Assembly: GCF_030253575.1 (NCBI RefSeq)
Contig: NC_080567.1
Location: 15,627,001 to 15,691,000, forward strand
Direction: 5' to 3'
Length of the DNA stretch: 64,000 bases
Source: Rhododendron vialii
Taxonomy: Eukaryota > Streptophyta > Magnoliopsida > Ericales > Ericaceae
Shown: positions 1 through 12,423 of the stretch, piece by piece
Numbering within the stretch: position 1 is the first letter of the stretch
Layout of the letters: the number at the start of each line of letters is the position of its first letter
Position numbers and translations under genes: made by a program
Notes under the pieces: model-generated
What the model was told of the DNA's origin: nothing
The model's database searches: none
The model's input: the letters and a program-made list of their open reading frames with translations, nothing else

Positions 1-82
1 GCGCTTGTTATGGCTGAGCAACCGCTCGCCGCCGTCTGGTTCAAGGCGGCGCTGGGCTTCTCCAGCGCTGTTCACGCTATTA

Positions 83-154
83 CCGAGGTCTAAACTCATC
101 CCGAGACCTAGATTCATCCCGAGGCCAAAACTCATCCCGAGACCTAGACTCATC
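83..154. repeat. 18-bp tandem repeat, 4 units
   Basis: Four head-to-tail 18-bp units (83-100, 101-118, 119-136, 137-154) of consensus CCGAGNCCTANANTCATC. Units 1 and 3, and units 2 and 4, resemble each other most, so the array may have grown as a 36-bp unit. It lies in the retrotransposon between the antisense gene and the unseen 3' LTR, upstream of the antisense gene, where its promoter or 5' UTR would be. Nothing else is visible in 1-248. Confidence 0.8.
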
Positions 155-344
155 TTGATCCCAAGGGAAAGGACTTCTGATCTTTAGAAATTATTCCAAG
201 AGGGAAGCGCCTTCATAGGAAACGATTGTCCGAGGACTCCGAGGAGCGATGACCATTCCGCACCGAGCGTTAGACATTGATTTTTTCCCTGAGCACATAG
301 CTAACGGGTTTTTTGTATTCCTTTCCTTGGTTAGGCAGAAGCGA

Positions 345-2642
345 ATGGTCATCGAGCTCTCTTCGGACAGTTCCGGTAGTTCAGGCTCTTCTCCTATCGA
401 AATTCCCGAGGACATTCGCCAGACACTTCGGGAGAGGGCATTCTTCCGGACTCCAATCGACTGCGTTGAACCATTTGAACCCTCGAGAGCTCCTCGTGAG
501 GTGACGACGTTTGACTCCCAAGAGATGGAAGCCCCAAGTACCTCGAACCAAGGTCCGGGTCCATTCGCGGATGCCCCCGAGGAGGTACGGGGACGCAGGA
601 GGGCGATGAGGCCATGCCCATACCGAAACCAGTATTTTGACGGCTCCTCGGCTTCTTATGCTGAATTCAAGAGGGTATACAGCGTTCCTCATGACGTTGA
701 CGTTCGGATCTTACCGAACAGCGACCCCAAGGACCTTCCTCACCGGGAGGGAGCTCTCATCTTCCCTTTGATGGCTATCACAGAGGGGGGCGTTAGATTC
801 CCCCTTCATCAGTTTGTCCGAAGGGTTCTCCGAGCCCTCTCCCTCACGTCTTCTCAGCTTACGGTGAACTCCTACCGGATCATCACGAGCATTATAGAGC
901 TGAGGAGGCAATACAACCTCACGTTCGGACTCGAGGAGCTTTTCGGTGTATACCTCGTTGGAGTTAACCGGGAGAGCGACCGTCACTACCTCTCCTGTAG
1001 GACGGGATACGATACATTCCTTATCGACCATCTTCCCGACTCGGAAGAGTGGGCCAGTATTTATGTATCGGTCACCGGGAATTTTATGTTTGGGCCCGGG
1101 GAAAGCGCGGACACAGCCACCACAGTTCAGTTCGAAACCGGGGCTCCTGGTCGGTAGAAGTATCTTTTTAGCTTTATTATGTTTGCACATTTTTCTTTCC
1201 TCATTGTATACTAATTCTTCCATTGCCTATCTTTCAGCCGAGGGCATCGTTGCAGAGCTTCGGGCAAGGGCTAACCGAGCGCAAATAACAGCTGCTTACG
1301 CCATTCCTATTACGAGTCGGTATACACCTGATCTGCTCGGATACAAACCGACCTATACCGGCTATTTGAAAAAGAAGCCGAGGCAGCAAGGAGTTTCTCG
1401 AGGTGGACGAGGACGTGGCTGAGGGAGAAGCCAAGGAAGAGGAGAAGGTAGGAGAGGAGGAGCTGGGGCGACAGAGGACGAAGTTGGTGATTCTGGTCCC
1501 CGAGGCGTGATCCGAGAAGAAATCGACCGGGAGACCCCAGAAAGGACGGGACTTAGTGGAGAGATGAGCGGTCGTGGAAGAGAAGTGCTCAACCTTCGGC
1601 GCCAAAGGCCACGAGGACGGGGTGCTGGCGTCAGGATTGGCTCACCGGGGGCCGGAGCCTCGAGGGTGATCCCTATTTCTCCTCAGGAGCCTCCGGAGAA
1701 GAGGGCTCGGACCGAGGAGGAAGGCTTCGGACAAGGAAGGGGCGGGGAGCCGATCTTGATAGAAGAGACGGGAACCCGAGGAGACGAGAGAGATGTGGAG
1801 AGCCGGGGGGGAACCGAAACGGGGACTCGTGTTCCAGCGAGGGAGGTCCCCTAGGCCCCTGAGGTTAGTCACTACTCGGGGCGCCTAATTCATCACGCCG
1901 ATAGCGCGTCTTCTAACATTGGGACGGCGTTTGGGCTGCTTCGGTCGTGTATTCTTCCGAAGGATGCTCGAGCTGTTGAGGGTTGCACCGTGGATCTGAC
2001 AGGAGAGATAGCGCAGGCACTTCTGAAAGTAAGTTACTTCTGAAAGTTTCTTTTCTTACCCCCTTGATCGATTGTTGGAATTTTGATCAATTTCAATTGT
2101 GTTGGCAGGCCGGTGCTCGGGTGCTCGCTGTGAACGAACAATGCAAGGCACGAGAGCAGGAGATGGAGCTGCTGAGGAAAACCCTTGCTCAGAGAGAGGA
2201 CGACCTGAAAGTGGCGAGGGAGACTTGTGACCTCTACCTGGCCGACTTTCAGAGGTGCGACCGGGAGCGGATAGTTGCTGAAGGAAGGGCCACAAAAGCT
2301 GAGGAGGACGCTGACACATTGAGGGTTGCTGGGGCCCGGGAGGTCGAGTTTGCAAGGAACAAGGGCTACGATGAAGGCTGGGATGCTGCCGGAGTAGAAT
2401 ATAAGAAGCAGGTCCGGGAGATAGAAGCCGAGCTCTTCAGAGATCGGTTCTTGGACGGACTTCGGTACGGGCACGAGGCCTTGATAAGCAAGCTTACTCT
2501 GCCAGAGGGTTCGGAGCTTCGAACCGTGCCTGAGCCCCCTCCTGAAGAGCTCGTGCTACCAGAGGAGGAAAGCGAGCAGGTGCCGAACCAAGAGCCCCAA
2601 GCGACCGAGGAGCCAGCTGACCTTAGCGCCCCTGTTTCCTGA
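345..2642 (+). pseudogene. Antisense gene of the Tat element, putative gypsy-type transposon domain protein (PF04195-like), two nonsense codons
   Basis: Three exons are inferred: 345-1149, 1238-2028 and 2109-2642. Intron 1 (GT at 1150, AG at 1237) and intron 2 (GTAAGT at 2029, AG at 2108) preserve phase and join the pieces into about 709 codons. Exon 1 holds the conserved domain (stretches such as LPHREGALIFPL and FPLHQFVRRVLRAL), exon 2 is basic and Arg/Gly-rich, and exon 3 is a Glu-rich coiled coil with a Pro/Glu tail. Two in-frame stops lie in exon 2: TGA at 1420-1422 and TAG at 1852-1854. ATG 345 is chosen because it follows a T-rich stretch ending in AG at 338; ATG 249 is in the same frame. 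Proteins of this family are known as antisense ORFs of Tat elements; their function is not established. Confidence 0.75.
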
Positions 2643-3546
2643 TGAAGCATAGGAACTTTATATTTCGCAGCTCTTGAAAAGTACTTTAACTTTTTGCTTA
2701 AATGGTCGGTTTACTGGACGGCTCCGGACATTTGGAGTTTGCCGTTCTAGGGATTGTAATCGTTTGATACTTGAAGCAGTACCCTTTTTGTTTATTGTTC
2801 GTGAATGAATGCTCTTCTTTTCTTGAATGTTTTTCTTTGAAATGCTTGTTTGATTGGTTTGCTCCTTAGGTTATGATGCCCCTGCTTCGCTGGGACTTGA
2901 AAACTTTGTAGAAACAAGTTTAACCGAAGCGTTAACCGAATTGTTTTGCCAAGCATAAAAAAAGATGTTTAATCAAGAAAAAGTGACTCGTTCCGAAGCC
3001 CCAGCTAGTAGGAGGGCCGGTAGGGACCGAATCAGAACCACTCGTTTTAATGAATTTTTGACGTTGCATGCCCCTGCTGATTAATAGAAATGAGCTTATC
3101 GAGCAGACGCGGGATGGTATTACTGCTAGGGACGTAGGCCGGGGTCACGAAGTGGTATGGCTTCTGCCATAGGTTCGTGACGCAGCGAGTCCGAACAGTG
3201 AGAAATTTCTGGTGGGTCGGTGTAAGGGGCTCGGAGAGAGAGGCCGAGTATCCTTACAGCGAGTGACCAGAAATTCAGACGACCGAAGACGCCCGGGCGA
3301 CTTGGTGGGAATTTTGTCCGAGGGTATCACCTATGGGAGAACAATATCCCTGAAGTCGGTATAAAATGGTCCGGGCAAGAATAGACCAAGTATAAGTAAT
3401 TTAAACAATCAGTGTACGAGCAGTGCCAAAGAGAATTCTCATTAAAACTCGGAGTATTGTCAATACATAAGCAGATTGCCTTCAAAAACTTTCTCAAAAA
3501 GAAAATGCAACGTAATAAGGACCAAACGGGCTTCGGTAACCGAGCC
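2643..3546. other. Non-coding spacer between antisense gene and gag-pol
   Basis: Tail-to-tail spacer in which the plus-strand antisense gene and the minus-strand polyprotein both end. I see no ORF with family resemblance. It must supply the 3' ends of both transcripts, so overlapping sense and antisense RNA is possible here. A TATAAAATGG at 3360-3369 is noted without further support. Confidence 0.6.
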
Positions 3547-6500
3547 CTATCCGTAGAACTTCTTCAAGTTGTTTGCATTCCATGACTTAGCAATGGGGGA
3601 ACCATCTAGTTTCTCCAATTTGTAATTACCCGAACCGAGGTGCTTGAGAACTCGGTACGGACCCTCCCAATTGGGCATTAGCTTTCGCTTTTTGGACTTC
3701 TCCACCACCTTTTTCCAAACAAGATCGTCAGGCTTGAACGACCTGAGGCGCACGCTCCGGTTGTAACCCTTTGCAATCTCCTGTTGGTATGAAGCGAGCT
3801 TGATCCTTGCGTTGTCCCGTTCTTCTTCGGCTAAATCGAGGTCCGAAGCAATGGTGTTATTGTTGACCGACTCATCAAAATTTTCTGTTCTCATTGTTGG
3901 GAGTCCGACTTGGAGTGGGATGACCGCCTCCATTCCGAATGCCAAGGAGAAAGGTGTGCGACTGGTTGATCGCCGAGGCGTCGTACGGTAGCCCCAGAGT
4001 ACCCTGGGCAGCTCTTCGGCCCATTTTCCTCGCCGTGACTCGAGTCGTCGCTTTAGTCCGGATGAAATTGCTTTGTTTGCCGCCTCGGCCTGTCCGTTGC
4101 CCTGGGGGTAAGCCGGGGTGGATGTATCCCATTTGATACCGTATTCGTCAAGCAGGGCCCGGTACTTCTGCCCTGTAAACTGCCTTCCATTGTCTGTAAT
4201 TATGGCGAACGGAACACCGAAGCGAGAGATTAAGTTTCGCCATACGAAGCGGATGACGTCTGTTTCTTCAATGGTGACCAGGGGCTCGGCTTCGACCCAT
4301 TTTGAAAAATAATCGGTTGCGGTCAAGAGGAACTTGAATCCACCCGGAGCGACAGGGAGCTTTCCAACGATATCCATGCCCCATTGGGAGAAGGGCCAGG
4401 GGCTGGTAAGAGGGCTAAGGTCCCGGGCCGGCTGATGGATAATGGGAGCGAACATCTGGCACTTCTTGCAACGCTTGACGAACTCTTCAGAATCCTTTTT
4501 CATCGTCGGCCACCAATACCCCTGAGTGAGGGCTCGGTGGGCGAGCGATCGTCCACCGGAGTGACAACCGCTGTCACCGGCATGAAGTTCTTCGATGATG
4601 CCCGGAACTTGATGTGGGTGCGCAACCAATAAGTACGGCCCGGTAAATGATCTTCGGTAAAGCTTGCCGTTGGGATTGAGCCAGAAGAGAGCAGCTTTGT
4701 TTCGGAGTCGGTGAGCCTCCTTTTTGTCAGTGGGAAGGGAGTCTTCCCTCAGGTAAAGGACGATTTCATCCATCCAGCTTGGACCGAGCTCTATGTTGAG
4801 TACTTCCTTCTGTAGGTCTTCGAGCTCAAAACTGGGCTTGTCAATAGAATTGAAGGAAATGGATCGGTGCCCGGTACATGAGAATGCCGAAGTGAGCCCT
4901 GCCAGGGCGTCGGCGTGGGCGTTCTGTTCCCTTGAAATATGCTCGACTCTGATTGCTTTAAAGCGCTGAATGAGCTGGACTGCGGCGCTGAGGTAGGTAC
5001 GCATGCGGTCATCCCGAGCTTCGTATTCTTCAGAGAGTTGGTTAACCACCAACTGGGAGTCGCTGTAAACGACGAGCTCTTCGATGCCAATGGCTTCGGC
5101 AGTCTTGAGTCCGGAGATCAACGCCTCGTATTCGGCCTCGTTGTTAGAGGCTGGGAAATTGATGGAGAAGGAGCTTTCGTGCAAGACACCGGAGGGTGAG
5201 AGAAGAACGACGCCTGCACCTGCGCCTCGGCTGTTGGATGCACCATCGACGTACATTTTCCATACATCTCCGTGAAAGAGCTGCCAAGCTGTGCTAGGGT
5301 TGGCCTGGAGTACTGCTTCGGAGCTCGGTGTGGGTGCCGAAGCAGATACGTTGGGCGGTGTAAGCTCTGCGATGAAGTCAGCCAGCACCTGAGCCTTTAT
5401 TGCTGTCCGAGGCTGAAAGTGGATTTCGAAATTGGCAATCTCAACGGCCCATTGTGAGATTCGGTTGGAGAGATCGGCCTTCCGGAGAAGAGATTTGAGC
5501 GGGAACTCGGTCAGGATGATGATGCGATGAGACTGGAAGTACGGGGCAAGCTTTCGGGAGGCTGAGATGAGGGCGAGCACGAGCTTCTCCAGGGGGAGGT
5601 AACGCGTCTCGGCGGGAGTCATGGTTTTGCTGGAGTAGTAGATTGGCTGGTGCTCCTGACCCTCCTGTCGGACGAGCACCGAGCTTACGGCGTGCGGAGA
5701 GACAGCTAGATAGAGGAACAAGTCTTCCTGGTCCCTATGAGTGACGAGGAGTGGAGCCGTGGAAAGATACTCCTTTAGTCGCTGGAGGGCTCGGTCACAG
5801 TCTTCTGTCCAGTTGAAGCTTCGTCGGCTGCCCTTTAGTAGTGCGAAGAATGGCTGACATTTGTCCGAGGAGCGACTTATAAACCGATTCAGAGCAGCAG
5901 CCATACCGGTTAGGCGCTGAACATCGCGCTTGTTGTGGGGAGCCGAGAGCTGATCAATAGCTCGAATTTGGGAAGGATCGGCCTCAATACCGCGTCGGGA
6001 GACGAGGTGGCCAAGAAATTTGCCGGAGCTGACGCCGAAGACGCATTTCTCGGCATTGAGGCGGAGTTTGTGGCTCTTGAGTATCTCAAAGACTTCGGCG
6101 AGGTGAGTTAGATGGTCACCGGCGCGAAGACTTTTAACCACCATGTCGTCAATGTATGCCAGCATAGTGTCGCCCAGTAATCGCTCGAACATCTTGGTTA
6201 TCATTCGCTGGAAGGTTGCTCCGGCATTTTTTAAACCGAAGGGCATGACAAGGTAACCGAAGATCCCGTGGGGGGTAATGAAGGCGGTGTTCTCGATATC
6301 GCCTTCGCTCATGGCGATTTGGTGGTAGCCCCGGTACGCATCCAAAAAGCTGAGTTGCTCGTGTCCGGAGGTGGCGTCGACGAGCTGGTCGATACGGGGA
6401 AGAGGAAAGAAGTCCTTCGGGCAAGCGTCGTTGAGGTTGGAGTAGTCGACGCAGACACGCCATTTGCCATTCTTCTTCTTGACTACGACGGTGTTAGCCA

Positions 6501-9412
6501 ACCACTTGGGGTACTGGACCTCTCTGATTGCCCCAGCGTTTAGGAGTCGGTTGACTTCTTCAATGACGGCCTCGGAGTGAATAGGAGAGGACCGTCGTGC
6601 CTTCTGTACGACCGGTCGCTTGGCTTTGTCGATGTTGAGCTCGTGGCAGATGAAAGAAGGGTCGAGCCCCGGCATCTCATAGGGGGTCCAGGCGAACACT
6701 TCAATGTTTCGGTTGAGAAAAGCTACCGTCTCGTTCCGATCAGTATCACTAAGTGAGGAACTGACAAGGAAGAAGCGGGAGCCGTCCTCGGTGATTGGGA
6801 TTGTGGCAACATCTTCAACGGTTTTGTCGTCGGGGGATCTGCCGACGTCCTCCAAAACTGGGGCTTCGGGGGCTTCAATGAGATTCACCCGGGGGGTCTG
6901 TTTGGTGCTTCGGACGGCGTTGACGTAGCACTGCTTGGCCGCGGTCTGGTCTCCGTATAAGTCTTCCTGGTGCCCGTGAGTGCCAATGAAACGCACCACT
7001 TGGTGATAAGTGGAGGCAATCGCTTTAAGCCTATGCAGCCAGGTTCGACCGACAATGGCGTTGTAAGGGCCAGGGACGTCGACCACCACAAAGTCTATTT
7101 CGAGCGTTACCGAGCCGGCACGGACAGGAAGAGTGATCATACCGATGGGCCAGACAGGAGCTCCGTTGAAGCCGATAAGGGGAACTTCGGAGGGACGGAG
7201 GTTGGTCTCGGGAATCTTTAGATCCTTGAAAAGAGAGTAGTACATGACTTCGGCCGAGCTACCCTGGTCTACGAGGACGCGACGGACGTTGAAATTGCCG
7301 ATGCGTAGCGTGACCACGAGGGCGTCGTTGTGGGGAAGCTGGACGCGGTCGAGATCCTTCTCGGTAAACGTTATCGTCCATTTGGAGCCGTCGTCGGTTC
7401 TGGGGCGCTTTGGTTCGAGGCCAACTAACATGACCTGCTTGGAGGAGGAGGCTTCATTCAACTCTGCCCGAATGACTCGAGCGGCCTCGGGGTTAAATGG
7501 ACCGTGTATGACGTGGATTGTCTGTACCTCTTCCTCGGTATGTGATTCGGTCCGCTGTGTCCGAGCCGTCGTCTTCTCGTGATCGATGAAGTTGCCGAGG
7601 TGGCCACCAGCAACAAGCTGTTCCAAGTAAGCCTTGAAGGGCTTGCATGCTGTGGTGAAGTGACCTTGCTCGCTATGGTAGCTGCATCGAACGATGGGAT
7701 TCTTGATTTTCCCATTTTCGGTTCCGAGCTTTTGATTGGGGAAGGAGAAAAAGGGCTGATCCTTCACTTGATCAATGATCCGGTAGATGGGAATGGTGAA
7801 GACGGTCTTTTCGGCGTTGAAGTCACTTGGCTTCGGTCCCCTCCTCGGCGACTGCTTGATTGTGTTGACCTGTTTCTTCGGTGTTGAGACAGGTGCGGGG
7901 GCCGGTATGGATACCGAGGTGTTCAACGCTTTTGAACTTGTAGGCTTCCCGATGCCTCTCTCTGCCTTGGATTCGATGAGCTGACACCAGCCCTCAATTC
8001 GAGTCATAAGGTCCTTCATAGAGTTCGGCTTATGGCGAGCGAGGTCGTCGTAGACTTGCTCGTCCTGGGAGGTGAGACCGAGCTTGAATCCTCGGGCAAA
8101 GATGACACCGTCGCAACCTTCTATCTCATTGAACAACTCCCAATAACGGCCGGCGTACTGCCGAAGCGTTTCGTCGTTCCTCTTACGGAGGGCTAAGAGG
8201 GAGTCGATTTCCTTCTCGTGCTTGTTGCTCGTTACGAACCGTGCCATGAAGGCGTCACAGAGGGAGTCGAACGAGGAGATTGACCGAGCCGGGAGTTGAT
8301 TGAACCATGTGAGGCCCAGGTTGCCGAGGCTTGCTGGAAACACTTTGCACAGGAAAGCGTCGTCCGAGGGTTCATTCCGAAGAAACAGAGACATGACGGT
8401 TTTATACTGAACCAGATGAGTGTACGCCTCGGTCTTTCCGTCATATTTGGCAAACTTGGGTTGGGAGAATCCTTTGGGGGGGGTAACCGAGTCGATCTCT
8501 CTTGTGAAGGGAGAGGTCGTGAGTCGCGCAAGTCGCGCATCGCGATGAGGTCGGATCGAACAGTCGGGGCCGTCTGGACGCTCAGTGGCTGTACGCTTAT
8601 TGGGGACGAGTTTGTCCAATCGTTCGTGCTCCTTTCTCTTTGGATCGATACTAACCGATTTTCTGGGAAAACGCTCCTGGCGATGATGTCGGTAGCTATC
8701 CCGAGCGGAAGCCTCGAGGCGCTCGATGACCGGGCTCCTGCTGTTTGCGCCGCCGGGGTGCAAGACGATGGGACTTCTGGCTCGGGGGCCCTTCAGGCGC
8801 TCGCGGTATCCTCTTGTCTGGATCTCGACAAGGCCGTCATCTCCCCTGGATGCCCTTGTGAGGCTAGGGGTAGATTCCCGGCCTGTCCTGCCCACAAGGA
8901 CGGAGTGGGTAGAGGAGGCAGAGACACTCCCACCACCGAGCCTGTCAAAGGCCGATGGTCTCCTTCGAAGTTGCGCAGGAGAGCGAGAACGGTCCCTGCG
9001 CGATGTTTCTTTTGGGGCTCGTGTGTCCACCGCTCTTGGTGACTCAAGGCGATCCTTCACTGAAGGGCGGGGTCTGTGCTCTAGCAGGTGACCGGCTTCG
9101 TGACTGCGTGGGGGGGTGCGACGGTTTGTTCTTCCGCCGCGGCTCCCGGAGGAATGAGATGGGGAGATGAGGAGGTGTTTGATCGCGATCCACGACCGTC
9201 GTGAGATCGTCGATTTTGCGCTCGAGATGGCGGATGTAGGAGTGGAGCTCGGAGGATGGGCCTGCGTCTGGAGCTGAAGCTCCGGCGCCAACTCCGATGG
9301 ATATGTGGGTCTTTCCAAGGGCCGCCGCTCCGCCAGAAGCCAGGTTGTGGTCCACGAGGGAACCAAGCCCGTGGGCGGTACCACCGTGATGTGCGTCGTC
9401 GATCTCCACCAT
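3547..9412 (-). CDS. Gag-pol polyprotein, Ty3/gypsy Tat lineage, with a frameshift near the gag N-terminus
   Basis: The open frame 9384-3547 codes 1,945 residues but begins at a GTG; the likely start is ATG 9412 in another frame (MVEIDDAHHG, then a short coiled coil). Domains in the 1,945-residue frame: gag about 310-480; CX2HX4HX4C knuckle at 567-580; protease VDQGSS at 705-710; reverse transcriptase about 960-1130 with YIDD at 1077-1080; a first RNase H about 1187-1345 lacking the usual first Asp; archaeal-type RNase H about 1375-1500 with D1380, E1418, D1442, D1492; integrase with an HHCC zinc site 1601-1642, catalytic D1671, D1731, E1767, and a GPY motif at 1908-1910. The two N-terminal frames overlap at a run of seven G (C on the coding strand) at 9110-9116, so a one-base indel there is the likely break. 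Confidence 0.93.
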
Positions 9413-9475
9413 GTTTGATTCTGGACGTTTTAACGGAGCAGAAGGGGGGAGGTGAAAGTTGAAAGAATGGCTAGA

Positions 9476-9493
9476 TCCCCAGCGGAGTCGCCA
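9476..9493 (-). other. Primer-binding site
   Basis: On the minus strand TGGCGACTCCGCTGGGGA starts two bases after the LTR end. It begins with TGG, as expected for a site complementary to a tRNA 3' end (CCA). The form resembles sites of Tat/Ogre elements thought to use tRNA-Arg; the tRNA identity is from memory and not verified. Confidence 0.75.
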
Positions 9494-9495
9494 AT

Positions 9496-10060
9496 TGTAG
9501 GGGTTCGATTTAGGAGGAGGGACCTTCGCCTGAACTAGTACTTCACTTCCGCTACTCCGTTCCTCCGCCGCTGACCCTGCAACAAGTCACTAAGGCTGGA
9601 ATAGCCTAGTGACCCTCCGACGATCAAGTTAGATGTAAGGAGAGATGCTTTTAGGTCTAGGGTTAGGGTAAGATGGCATACCTCTCAAAGGTGAGTATCC
9701 CTTTGTATTTATAGACCTAGGTTAACTTGGGCTCCAAGCTAGTGCGTGGAGGTCACGCTTAGGTAACCGCCTCGGGTGACGTCATAGATGACGCACCGGA
9801 TAAGACGGTTACGAAGCACATGGCCAGACTTGGCCCCTCTGATCCTTTCCGCCACGCGTCCCTCTTGGTCCCCTCCTGCTATGCAACATTCTTCCAAAAG
9901 GCTTTAACGGAATGCACACTTCGGTATTTATCCGAAGAGTGAACAGGAGACCTAACGCCGAGCGAGTAAACAGAAAGGTATACACAGGCCCGTGTTAATA
10001 TGAAGCCTCGGTTGATGGTGGTCCGGTTAGATTACCGAGACCATGACCGAAGCCTCCACA
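9496..10060 (-). repeat. 5' LTR of the Tat element
   Basis: 565 bp, beginning TGTAGGGGTT and ending CCTCCACA on the plus strand, giving the standard TG...CA termini. It sits directly against the primer-binding site. A TATA-like CTATAAATA on the minus strand (9706-9714) lies in the right place to drive the genomic RNA. The U3 side holds TGACGTCA-like sequence near 9777-9785. The outer boundary is set by the terminal CA only, since the partner LTR is not in the window. Confidence 0.8.
9706..9714 (-). promoter_or_regulatory. TATA box of the Tat LTR
   Basis: CTATAAATA on the minus strand, about 210 bp before the 3' end of the LTR, suited to start the gag-pol transcript. This is inference from position and consensus only. 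Confidence 0.5.
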
Positions 10061-12329
10061 GCAATCATTTATTCAAATGACAAGCTAAATAAACTACTTG
10101 CTCTCCCTACTTTTTCACCAATCCAGTTGATTAGCAAAGAATGCTTGGCATGGTTCCTATGTAGATCTAAAAGCCCAAATCAGGTTCCTATTATAAACAA
10201 AACAATATGCTTTATCAGAGAACATGGTAAAGTATAATCACAGTTATCATATAGTCCACTTGAAGAGAGATTGAAAGCAACAAAAAAGAGAGGTGGAAAT
10301 AGAGAAGAAAACAGGAAACTGAACATTAGGGTTACGAATCGACAAAGTGTAAATCTCAAAAGTGATTGCGAAGGAAAACAACATACATGGCAACAATAGC
10401 ACGCATTTATCATTGAAAAACTACCGTCACTGGAAGAAACAAAATACTGAAATTCAAATCCACCCCAATGGTTATATCTTAAAGGAAGAGAATGATTGAA
10501 ACAGATCGATGTTCTTGTTCTTAATTGTTCATGGTTATTTTAATAACAAGCAATGTGTATCTATGCATAAATAGTGATGGCAATTCACCTTGAGGGCTGT
10601 ATGATGACATATAGGTCAAGAAATTGATCCACAACCTATAAAAAATATGAACTCTAACCTAAACTGGATTCTCTTATTAGCCCTAAATCAGCTAGGTATT
10701 ACCTATTAGAAAGGGAAGATTGTACTGGCTTCCTCTCCAAGTAACAATCGAAGAAGAATGATCTCTCCTGAAACACAAATTACCACAGAACAACCAATTA
10801 CTTCACCTTATACTTGAATCTCTCATTATTCAGAAACCCTAATTTAAGTTCAAGAAATTGACAAGGGACAAGGTTCTAATAGACAACACAGATCTAAGTA
10901 GAGAGAGCATTACCTTGAACTCTACCGATGCAAAGATACGAGTTTTAGCTTATGATCTATCTGCTGCAAATTAGAACGAGTGGGAAGAAGAAAAAGGATA
11001 AGTGTGGGTTGGGTACTGCAATAGGGGGAAACAACTCCCAAAATCTGCAGAGAGTAAATAGCGCCAAAAGCAAAAAAAAAATACGGTTGAAGTTCCCCAA
11101 AATCAACCCAAGTGACGTCATTGTGGTCACATTTGGCCTGTTACACATGCCTAAAGTTTTCAATTCTCTACAAAAGTGCCTTGTTACACACAATTTTGGG
11201 TCTCTTACTTGAATGCGAAGACGGGAGGGAGAAGGGCAGCGTCCATCAGGAGCAGAAACTCTCCTGGCAGAATACTTCGGTGAAAGAGAAGAACCCACTT
11301 GATTCATGTGGGAGAGGACTAGATACTTTTTCCCCTAACCCTCTTACACACTCACCCCACAATGCAATCAAGAATTCCTTGGATGGAAACTGGTACAAGA
11401 GACCTAGCAAACTAGGGAAATACATAGTATCTAAGAATAGATAAACCACTGTAATCTCTACGAATGTATCTGATTCCATGAATTATAAACCCCAAAATCC
11501 ACCACACAAATCACAACTCTAGAACAAGAAATCATTTAAGATATAAACCAACTATGTTTCATACATGGCCGAAGAAAGAATGAACATAAAAAACCAACTG
11601 GCTTCTTCTAGCATGGATGCAAGATGAAGAAGCTAGAAGATTGAACATTCAAGATTAAAACTAATGGGGCATGATATACATACACAACTTAAACTATAAA
11701 AAAGATCTAAACTATTTTCTGGGCCCATGAATCACAAAGTCCACATTTCACCACCCAAATCGGAGTAAACCCTAGAACCGACATCAAGAGTTATTTGTTT
11801 TCTCTTACATGAATACGAAGATGAAAATCAAAACCCTAGCCTTGTATTTGGGAAAAATCTTCTGATGAGGAGAAAATCAAATCAAAACCCTAGCCTTGTA
11901 TTTGGGCAAGAATTAAGGAAAAAATCAAATCGGACCTGGTGAGGACTCTCCAAAATAGTTGTTTTGCTTCAGCCAGAGCAATCTGTCCCAATATGACTCC
12001 GATTCTACTCAGACTACGAAATGAGAAAGAAGAACGATCGATGAAAGACACGAGAAATACATAACAAGGATCAAAACTTCAACTCAAGATTAACCCCTGG
12101 AATACCTGGAGATCGATCCATAGCGGCCAACTGGTGTTTCGAACAAATACAGAAATCTACACCAGTTCGGACGAAAACAATTAAGAGAAATATGAGAAAT
12201 CTAGCGACTACAATTTTGGCAGAGCCGATTAGAATTTTCAGCAAGGGTTGATGCCTATAATTTGGGAGTGGAACGCTGTTGGAGACATTAATGAAACACT
12301 GGTATTCTAGGCACGGGCGTTTCCTCCCT
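10061..12329. other. Unassigned DNA between the Tat LTR and a CACTA-like end
   Basis: No credible gene is seen on either strand. The stretch has loosely repeated blocks: CAAAACCCTAGCCTTGTATT occurs near 11831 and again near 11885, and blocks around 11440-11530 and 11715-11790 look like diverged copies. It may be the interior of a CACTA element that ends at 12423 and into which the Tat element inserted. Confidence 0.35.
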
Positions 12330-12423
12330 TTTTATCACAAAACGCTATTATTGGTTCTCTATCACAGCATTCCTAAAAAATCGCTATTAATTAATGCTAT
12401 GGAAAGTCATAATTGTTGTAGTG
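12330..12423. mobile_element. Probable CACTA (EnSpm) transposon terminus
   Basis: The plus strand ends in ATTGTTGTAGTG at 12412-12423, so the reverse strand begins CACTACAACAAT, a typical CACTA terminal repeat. Just inside are repeated short motifs around AACGCTATTATT and TCGCTATTAATT, as expected of subterminal repeats. No matching left end is visible. Superfamily inferred from the terminus alone. Confidence 0.5.

Larger units (their letters stand above)
1..10060 (-). mobile_element. Ty3/gypsy LTR retrotransposon, Tat lineage (right part; 3' LTR outside window)
   Basis: Reading on the minus strand the order is 5' LTR (9496-10060), primer-binding site (9476-9493), gag-pol (9412-3547), a non-coding stretch, then a gene on the opposite strand (345-2642). 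The window ends before the 3' LTR, so the left boundary is unknown. Two RNase H domains in tandem (an ordinary one and an archaeal-type one) and an antisense extra ORF between pol and the 3' LTR are known hallmarks of the Tat lineage. The pol frame is open for over 1,900 codons, which suggests a young insertion. The candidate target duplication is GCAAT at 10061-10065, but its partner cannot be seen. Confidence 0.93.

Noticed and set aside
249..1157. Reading the antisense ORF as a complete 302-aa protein
   Set aside because: The stop at 1155 falls just after a usable GT donor, and removing 1150-1237 keeps the frame open into a domain typical of the family, so it is an exon, not a whole gene.
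8296..9042. 248-codon plus-strand ORF opposite gag
   Set aside because: Shadow of the Arg/Ser-rich gag frame; no recognised domain, and the real coding strand is established by gag-pol.
9382..9384. GTG as start of the polyprotein
   Set aside because: Nuclear plant genes and retrotransposons start at ATG; ATG 9412 in the overlapping frame gives a better gag N-terminus.
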